64,000 nt of DNA from Paracoccaceae bacterium (GTDB taxonomy: Bacteria > Pseudomonadota > Alphaproteobacteria > Rhodobacterales > Rhodobacteraceae): NCBI GenBank assembly GCA_014872815.1, contig WKFK01000014.1, positions 248,001 through 312,000 of the forward strand, read 5' to 3'. Positions 59,260 to 64,000 of the stretch are shown one piece after another. The position numbers and the translations under genes are program-made. The notes below the pieces were generated by a model. It saw only the letters and a program-made list of their open reading frames with translations. It did no database searches and had not been told where the DNA came from. How positions within the stretch are numbered: position 1 is the first letter of the stretch; every line of letters begins with the position of its first letter.

Positions 59260-59590
59260 AGATTCGGGAGATAAAGTGCAGGATTCTGTTGCCAGGTTCC
59301 TGCGGACCCCGCCTGAGGCAGCTAGCGTCAGGACTTAGATTTCGGTGTTAGGCACTGCTTACGCAGCGACTGCTACCGGAGCACGATTGTCATTTGCAAT
59401 TGTACAGTTTTCGCCGATAACGGTGGCAGACAGCCGAGACAAAGCTAACTTCTTTAGACGTCCGTCGATCCTATTTCGTCCCCATGATCCCCAAATGAAG
59501 GATGTTTGGTGGAGACGCCGGGTACCGCCCCCGGGTCCGATCCGTTTATTACAAGCGCGTTTATGTCCATAGTCCCCGAAAGGACATCTC
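59260..59590 (-). ncRNA. ssrA: Permuted two-piece tmRNA gene
   Basis: Acceptor piece ends GGACCCGGGGGCGGTACCCGGCGTCTCCACCA (3' end at 59507); 23-nt intervening segment 59484-59506; coding piece starts GGGGACGAAATAGGATCGACGGACG at 59483; tag GCA AAT GAC AAT CGT GCT CCG GTA GCA GTC GCT GCG TAA = ANDNRAPVAVAA. GGGGACG pairs with CGTCTCC, giving G3-U70. Outer ends approximate. Confidence 0.92.
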
Positions 59591-59748
59591 TTAGATAGTG
59601 CTGTTGCGCGGGGGGTGCAAGCGCCGTTAACCGGTTTTTGGCACGTCGGTAATGTGTCGGTATCACGTCTGTATCGCGGAGGTGGCGCAAATGGCGGTCC
59701 GCCAGAGGTTATCGGACCGCGCGTTGTCACGAAAAAAGTTAAGAGCCG

Positions 59749-60402
59749 TTAGGCATGTTCGGCGTAAGAGGCGTCCCAGAAATCCCGTTCCAATTTCACG
59801 GCTCGTAGGAAAAGGGCTTCGACGTCGGCTTGCGCCTCTGGGGAAAGAGTTGGCCAAACTGCGTCCAGCTGACTACGCAAATACTCCACGACTCCCTCAA
59901 AACCGTCGCCGGCATGCAGGGTGATCCATTCGGCAAAATAGAACGGCAGAGTGTCATTGGGCGGGTTCACCGGAGTGGCCCAGCTGAGATAGACCCACTC
60001 TGCCACGACCAACACGGCCAGCATGAGTTCGTAACGGCCGGAGGCAGCGGCCTCGGCCATCAGCGCGTTGAAGCCTTCGGTGGGCGGCGCGGGGGGCGGG
60101 TTTTGGTCCGCCTCGCTCATATCCAGGGCCGCAAAGGAGCGTAGGAAATATGTGTTCTCGGGGCCAGTGACCAGCGCCAGGAACTGCGCTGCCGGGACCG
60201 AGTCAGCCAAAGTTGGCGCATGGGCGATGGCACTCGCGAGCAGGCGTACGAAGTTGCCGACAAACTGGTAGTCCTGCGCCAGATACCAACGCATTTTGTC
60301 CAAGGGCAGGGTGCCCTCTGCCAATTCGGTGCAGAAGGGATGCGTGGTGGCGGCGGTCCAGTCGTCACCCGCAAGGGTGCGCAGATGGTCGGTTGGGCGC
60401 AT
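59749..60402 (-). CDS. TenA family protein
   Basis: MRPTDHLRTLAGDDWTAATTHPFCTELAEGTLPLDKMRWYLAQDYQFVGNFVRLLASAIAHAP. Confidence 0.88.
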   Translation of the reverse strand: MRPTDHLRTLAGDDWTAATTHPFCTELAEGTLPLDKMRWYLAQDYQFVGNFVRLLASAIAHAPTLADSVPAAQFLALVTGPENTYFLRSFAALDMSEADQNPPPAPPTEGFNALMAEAAASGRYELMLAVLVVAEWVYLSWATPVNPPNDTLPFYFAEWITLHAGDGFEGVVEYLRSQLDAVWPTLSPEAQADVEALFLRAVKLERDFWDASYAEHA

Positions 60403-60536
60403 GTGAGACTCCTGTTGATTGGCTCTTTGGCCGTTTGGGCGGAGAAAACGCAGATTGTGGGAGAGGTGCAAGCAGGTTTTGCTTTGATCACCTTGTCCGG
60501 GATTCAGTACCGGTAATTTCTACGGCTTGCGGATTT

Positions 60537-60812
60537 TCACAAAGTGTAAGCTCTGACCACTGCGGCTATCAGCGAGAGCATAAGGCCAAGGCGACCAAGA
60601 AGGCCTAGCGCTGCGCAGAAGCGCGCCCCTATCGAAGCATTGCACACCTCTGCTGCCACCGATTCACCGGTAATAAGAATGTCAAATGCGCTTCGAATGG
60701 ACTGCTCTCTTCCTGTAGCGCGCCACAGGCAAAAGATTCCGATCACTTCAAGGAAGATCGACGCCAAAAAGCTGACAAAGATCCATGTGCCTAAGGTCCA
60801 GTTTACGATCAT
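60537..60812 (-). CDS. Hypothetical small membrane protein
   Basis: MIVNWTLGTWIFVSFLASIFLEVIGIFCLWRATG... two TM segments; immediately downstream of the gntR gene. Confidence 0.55.
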   Translation of the reverse strand: MIVNWTLGTWIFVSFLASIFLEVIGIFCLWRATGREQSIRSAFDILITGESVAAEVCNASIGARFCAALGLLGRLGLMLSLIAAVVRAYTL

Positions 60813-60837
60813 TGTTTGTCCTGGGAGTCTGGCGACG

Positions 60838-61566
60838 TCATCGCCGCGCGCGGGCCTCCATGGCCTCTTCGCCCAGAGTGAGCGTGTATGCGGTGAGTTC
60901 CGCAAGGGCGGCATCCGCATCCGAGCCGTTTTGCATTTCCAACGCGTCGGCGATGCGGGTGTGCAGACCGATGATCACATCGCGGTTGCGCTGGGTGAAG
61001 GTGATCATGTTCATCAGAGGCTGCATGGCTTCCACAGCGCCGGCGAGTTGGTAAGACAGCACAGGATTGCCGGCGCCATCCACCAGCGCGCGGTGGAAGG
61101 CCACGTCGCTGTCACAGAAGCGCTCGTCGGATAGGCCCGGCTGCGCCTGACGGTGGATTTCCGCGCGCATAGTGGCGAGATGGTCCGGCGTGCGGCGTTG
61201 GGCCGATAGAGGCGCGCAGGCGCGCTCCAGGGCAAAGCGGGCTTCGCAGGCCGTTTCAAAATCCACCGCGTTCATCGACAGCAAGAGCGTGCTGGTTGTG
61301 ATATGTTGGGCGTAGGCTTCGTCATAGGACAGGCGCCGTACAAAGGCCCCGCCGGTGGCACCACGTTGGGTGCGAATGAGGTTCTGCGCCGCCAGACGTT
61401 TGAGCGCCTCGCGCACGGTGGGGCGGGAGACGTCAAATTGATCGGCCAGCTCGGATTCCGAGGGCAGGCGTTCATCGACAATCATGTCTCCAGAGATGAT
61501 CGCATCGCGGATGGCTTTGGCGATTTGAGCGGAGAGGTCGGCTTTGTTCTTGGGGTCTATTTTCAA
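60838..61566 (-). CDS. GntR family regulator, FadR/FCD subfamily
   Basis: LSAQIAKAIRDAIISGDMIVDERLPSESELADQFDVSRPTVREALKRLAAQNLIRTQRGATGGAFV; FCD domain; TTG start. Confidence 0.9.
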   Translation of the reverse strand: MKIDPKNKADLSAQIAKAIRDAIISGDMIVDERLPSESELADQFDVSRPTVREALKRLAAQNLIRTQRGATGGAFVRRLSYDEAYAQHITTSTLLLSMNAVDFETACEARFALERACAPLSAQRRTPDHLATMRAEIHRQAQPGLSDERFCDSDVAFHRALVDGAGNPVLSYQLAGAVEAMQPLMNMITFTQRNRDVIIGLHTRIADALEMQNGSDADAALAELTAYTLTLGEEAMEARARR

Positions 61567-61615
61567 TTGTCTGACATTTAGTGTTTGCTGCGCGTTTAAT
61601 TGTCTGACATTTTAG
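61565..61615. promoter_or_regulatory. Duplicated operator in the gntR/DUF2182 divergent region
   Basis: AATTGTCTGACATTT at 61565 and again at 61598; each contains the palindrome TGTC-t-GACA; 33 bp apart. Confidence 0.7.
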
Positions 61616-61655
61616 TCTCAAGAAGTGAGTCGCGGCAAGAGGAGGAATGTCGACG

Positions 61656-62417
61656 ATGATCGCAGATCGCATTCGTTCCATGACTGGCACCCATTGGCTT
61701 GCCTTGTTTGGCGGCATTCTGGCCGCGTGGGCCGTGCTGTTTCTGATGGCTATTCCGGCAGAGATGCGGGAGCTCAACGCGATTTATGGCGCGGACTTCT
61801 GGGTCAGCCTGTGCACGATCACACCGGATGCCAGCGGCTTTGCCCGGGTGTTGCTGATGTGGGTCGTGATGAGCGCCGCGATGATGGCGCCGACGGCTTT
61901 GCCAGCCTTTGCCACCTACGATGATCTGGCGCGCCAAGCGTCCGGCGCGAAGTTTTCCGCGCTGGTGGGCGGCTATCTGGCGGTGTGGATCGGGTTTTCC
62001 CTACTGGCCGCGGCGCTACAGATGGTGTTGTTTCAAGCGGGACTGCTGGGCGCGTTGGGCGAAAGCCGGTCGGCGTTTTTCTCTGCGTTCCTGTTGACGG
62101 TGGCGGGGCTGTATCAGTTCTCCCCCATGAAGGAGGCCTGCCTCTCTAAGTGCCGCATGCCGATGACGTTTTTCATGCAGCATTGGGACGAGGGGCCTTG
62201 GAAGAACGGGCTGCGCTTGGGGCTGACCTGTCTGGGATGCTGTTGGGCGTTGATGCTTTTGGCCTTTGTGGGCGGCGTGATGAACATCGGCTTCATGGGG
62301 CTGGCCACGCTGATCATGATTTTTGAGAAACTGCCCGACGTCGGGCGTTGGGTGACAAAGCCACTGGGGCTCGTGCTGTTGTGCAGTGCGGCCTATGTGG
62401 CGGCGCACGCCCTGTGA
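61656..62417 (+). CDS. DUF2182 predicted metal-binding integral membrane protein
   Basis: MGTHWLALFGGILAAWAVLFLM...VVMSAAMMAPTALPAFATYDDLAR...FSPMKEACLSKCRMPMTFFMQHWDEG...LGLTCLGCCWALM. Start may be 61647 or 61656 (SD AGGAGG at 61640). Confidence 0.85.
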   Translation: MIADRIRSMTGTHWLALFGGILAAWAVLFLMAIPAEMRELNAIYGADFWVSLCTITPDASGFARVLLMWVVMSAAMMAPTALPAFATYDDLARQASGAKFSALVGGYLAVWIGFSLLAAALQMVLFQAGLLGALGESRSAFFSAFLLTVAGLYQFSPMKEACLSKCRMPMTFFMQHWDEGPWKNGLRLGLTCLGCCWALMLLAFVGGVMNIGFMGLATLIMIFEKLPDVGRWVTKPLGLVLLCSAAYVAAHAL

Positions 62418-62440
62418 GGAATACTTAAGGAGGAGCAACC

Positions 62441-63133
62441 ATGGCATCGGACCGCATTCAAGCGCCCGCCAAGATCGACAACCGCCACCCGGACGCAATG
62501 AAATCCGGACTGGGCACCATTCCGTGGACCATCAAAGGGGAGTTGATCCTCAACTGTAACTGTACAGTGTTCTGCCCTTGCGTGGTGAGCCTTGGCCTGC
62601 ATCCGCCCACCGAGGGACACTGTCAGACCTGGGGCGGCGTGCGCATTGACGAGGGTCAGTACGGTGACGTGGACCTGTCTGGCCTGAACATCGGTCTGTT
62701 GATCGAGATTCCAGGCATGATGAGCCGTGGTAACTGGAAGGTGGCGCTGTTCATTGACGATCGCGCGAGCCCTGAGGCCTACAACGCGCTGGTCGATATC
62801 TTTAGCGGTAAAGCCAAAGGCACCACCGGCCTGTTCCAGATTTTGGTGGGCGAGATCATTGGGGTGGAACGTCAGCCGGTGTCTTATGACACGTCTGAGG
62901 ATGGCAAGACCCGTCACATCACCGTCGGCAAGAAAATCGAGGGTGTGGTCTATCCGGTGGAAGGCAAGAACAAAGACGAGGAGATTGTGATCTCCAACAC
63001 CAAATACTGGATGGGGCCAGACATCACAGTGGCGACAGCCTCCAAGGGCCGCGTGCGTGCCTTTGGTCGGGTTTGGGATTTTGGCGGGCGCTCTGCTGAG
63101 ATCTGCCAGATCGACTGGCACGGGCCTCGCTAG
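62441..63133 (+). CDS. DUF1326 domain protein
   Basis: TIKGELILNCNCTVFCPCVVSLGLHPPTEGHCQTWGGVRIDEGQYGDVDLSGL, Cys-rich CxCx4CPC motif. Confidence 0.88.
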   Translation: MASDRIQAPAKIDNRHPDAMKSGLGTIPWTIKGELILNCNCTVFCPCVVSLGLHPPTEGHCQTWGGVRIDEGQYGDVDLSGLNIGLLIEIPGMMSRGNWKVALFIDDRASPEAYNALVDIFSGKAKGTTGLFQILVGEIIGVERQPVSYDTSEDGKTRHITVGKKIEGVVYPVEGKNKDEEIVISNTKYWMGPDITVATASKGRVRAFGRVWDFGGRSAEICQIDWHGPR

Positions 63134-63138
63134 GACCG

Positions 63139-63660
63139 ATGTCGATGATCACGCCTGAATACTGCCAGATGATGGCCAAGTATAACGCCTGGCAAAACCG
63201 GAATATGCGTGCGGCGTGTGAAACCCTGACCGAGGCAGACTTGCGGGCCGATCGCGGTGCGTTTTTTGGCTCGGTCATGGCGACAATCAATCACATCCTC
63301 TGGGGTGATGCCCTGTGGATGAGCCGTTTGGACGGCGGGGATGGCCCGTCCAAGCCGGCGACTGAACATGCAGATTTGTGCCCAACCTTTGCGGTCTGGG
63401 CGCAGGAACGGACACGCATGGACCAGCGAATCGTGCAGTGGGCAGAAAGTGTTACCATCGAAAGTTTAAGTGGATATTTGAGCTGGCATGCCCAGATGCT
63501 GAACAAAGACATGCGCAAGCCAATGGCGCTGTGTGTGGTGCATCTGTTCAATCATCAGACCCACCACCGCGGCCAAGTACATGCCATGCTGACCGGCTTT
63601 GGTCGCAACACAGAAGACACGGATTTGGTTTTGATGCCTGAGGAGGTTTCATGGCTCTGA
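63139..63660 (+). CDS. DinB family protein
   Basis: YCQMMAKYNAWQNRNMRAACETLTEADLRADRGAFFGSVMATINHILWGDALWMSRLDG...HLFNHQTHHRGQVHAMLTGFG, three-His DinB pattern. Confidence 0.9.
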   Translation: MSMITPEYCQMMAKYNAWQNRNMRAACETLTEADLRADRGAFFGSVMATINHILWGDALWMSRLDGGDGPSKPATEHADLCPTFAVWAQERTRMDQRIVQWAESVTIESLSGYLSWHAQMLNKDMRKPMALCVVHLFNHQTHHRGQVHAMLTGFGRNTEDTDLVLMPEEVSWL

Positions 63661-64000
63661 TTTCTCCATCGCGGCGCCTGCGCCGTACGCCGTTTTCGGA
63701 CGGTGTCGAGGCGGCGGGTGTTAAGGCTTACACGGTCTACAACCGCATGTTGCTACCGACTGTGTTTCGCTCTGTGGAAGAGGACTACCGCCATCTCAAA
63801 ACCGCGGTGCAGGTTTGGGATGTGGCGGTGGAGCGTCAAGTTGAAGTGCGCGGTCCAGATGCCAGCAAGCTGATGCAGATGCTGACGCCGCGGGATCTGC
63901 GCGGTATGCTGCCGGGGCAGTGCTACTACGTGCCCATCGTGGATGAAACCGGCGGCATGTTGAACGATCCGGTGGCGGTGAAACTCGCCGAGGACCGGTG
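63651..64000 (+). CDS. dmdA: Dimethylsulfoniopropionate demethylase, truncated at window end
   Basis: Manual translation MALISPSRRLRRTPFSDGVEAAGVKAYTVYNRMLLPTVFRSVEEDYRHLKTAVQVWDVAVERQVEVRGPDASKLMQMLTPRDLRGMLPGQCYYVPIVDETGGMLNDPVAVKLAEDR; resembles remembered roseobacter DmdA N-termini. Not in the ORF track. Confidence 0.85.
   Translation, partial: MALISPSRRLRRTPFSDGVEAAGVKAYTVYNRMLLPTVFRSVEEDYRHLKTAVQVWDVAVERQVEVRGPDASKLMQMLTPRDLRGMLPGQCYYVPIVDETGGMLNDPVAVKLAEDR

Noticed and set aside
59359-59730. 123-aa minus ORF ending ENCTIANDNRAPVAVAA
   Set aside because: It is the tmRNA gene read as an ORF; only the tag is translated by ribosomes.
1-64000. Search for defence islands, prophage, CRISPR arrays, integrons and biosynthetic gene clusters
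   Set aside because: No nuclease/helicase defence genes, phage structural genes, spaced repeats, integrases or NRPS/PKS modules were seen; the content is mostly core metabolic and transport.

Overview
The window looks like a chromosomal segment of a Roseobacter-group alphaproteobacterium (inferred from gene content and synteny; no database search was possible). It is densely coding, and I saw no CRISPR array, transposase, integrase or prophage. Main blocks, left to right: truncated betaine/homocysteine S-methyltransferase; MprF-like protein; F1-ATPase zeta subunit; purC-purS-purQ; a DctB/DctD-like two-component pair whose regulator lacks GAFTGA; RNase E with a long structured leader; a LivKHMGF-type ABC cassette; a glutarate-type CoA-transferase / XRE-cupin regulator / glutaryl-CoA dehydrogenase group; a second Liv-type cassette next to a MarR regulator and a molybdenum hydroxylase with fused FeS-Mo subunits; rsmA-pdxA-surA-lptD-lptG-lptF; pepA-holC; ABC-F; ndk; rnd; purN-purM; a tRNA with anticodon CAU; sufE; fumC; sspB; chrA; a permuted two-piece tmRNA on the minus strand (tag ANDNRAPVAVAA); tenA-like; and a GntR (FCD) regulator divergent from a DUF2182-DUF1326-DinB-dmdA run cut by the window end. 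The best leads are: (1) the DUF2182/DUF1326/DinB genes joined to dmdA, with a duplicated TGTCtGACA operator; (2) the ABC importer plus fused molybdo-hydroxylase cluster; (3) the DctD-like regulator without a sigma54-contact loop; (4) the nested-hairpin leader of rne; (5) small ORFs below the 60-aa cutoff of the supplied track. Product names come from recognised motifs and remembered family sequences only.
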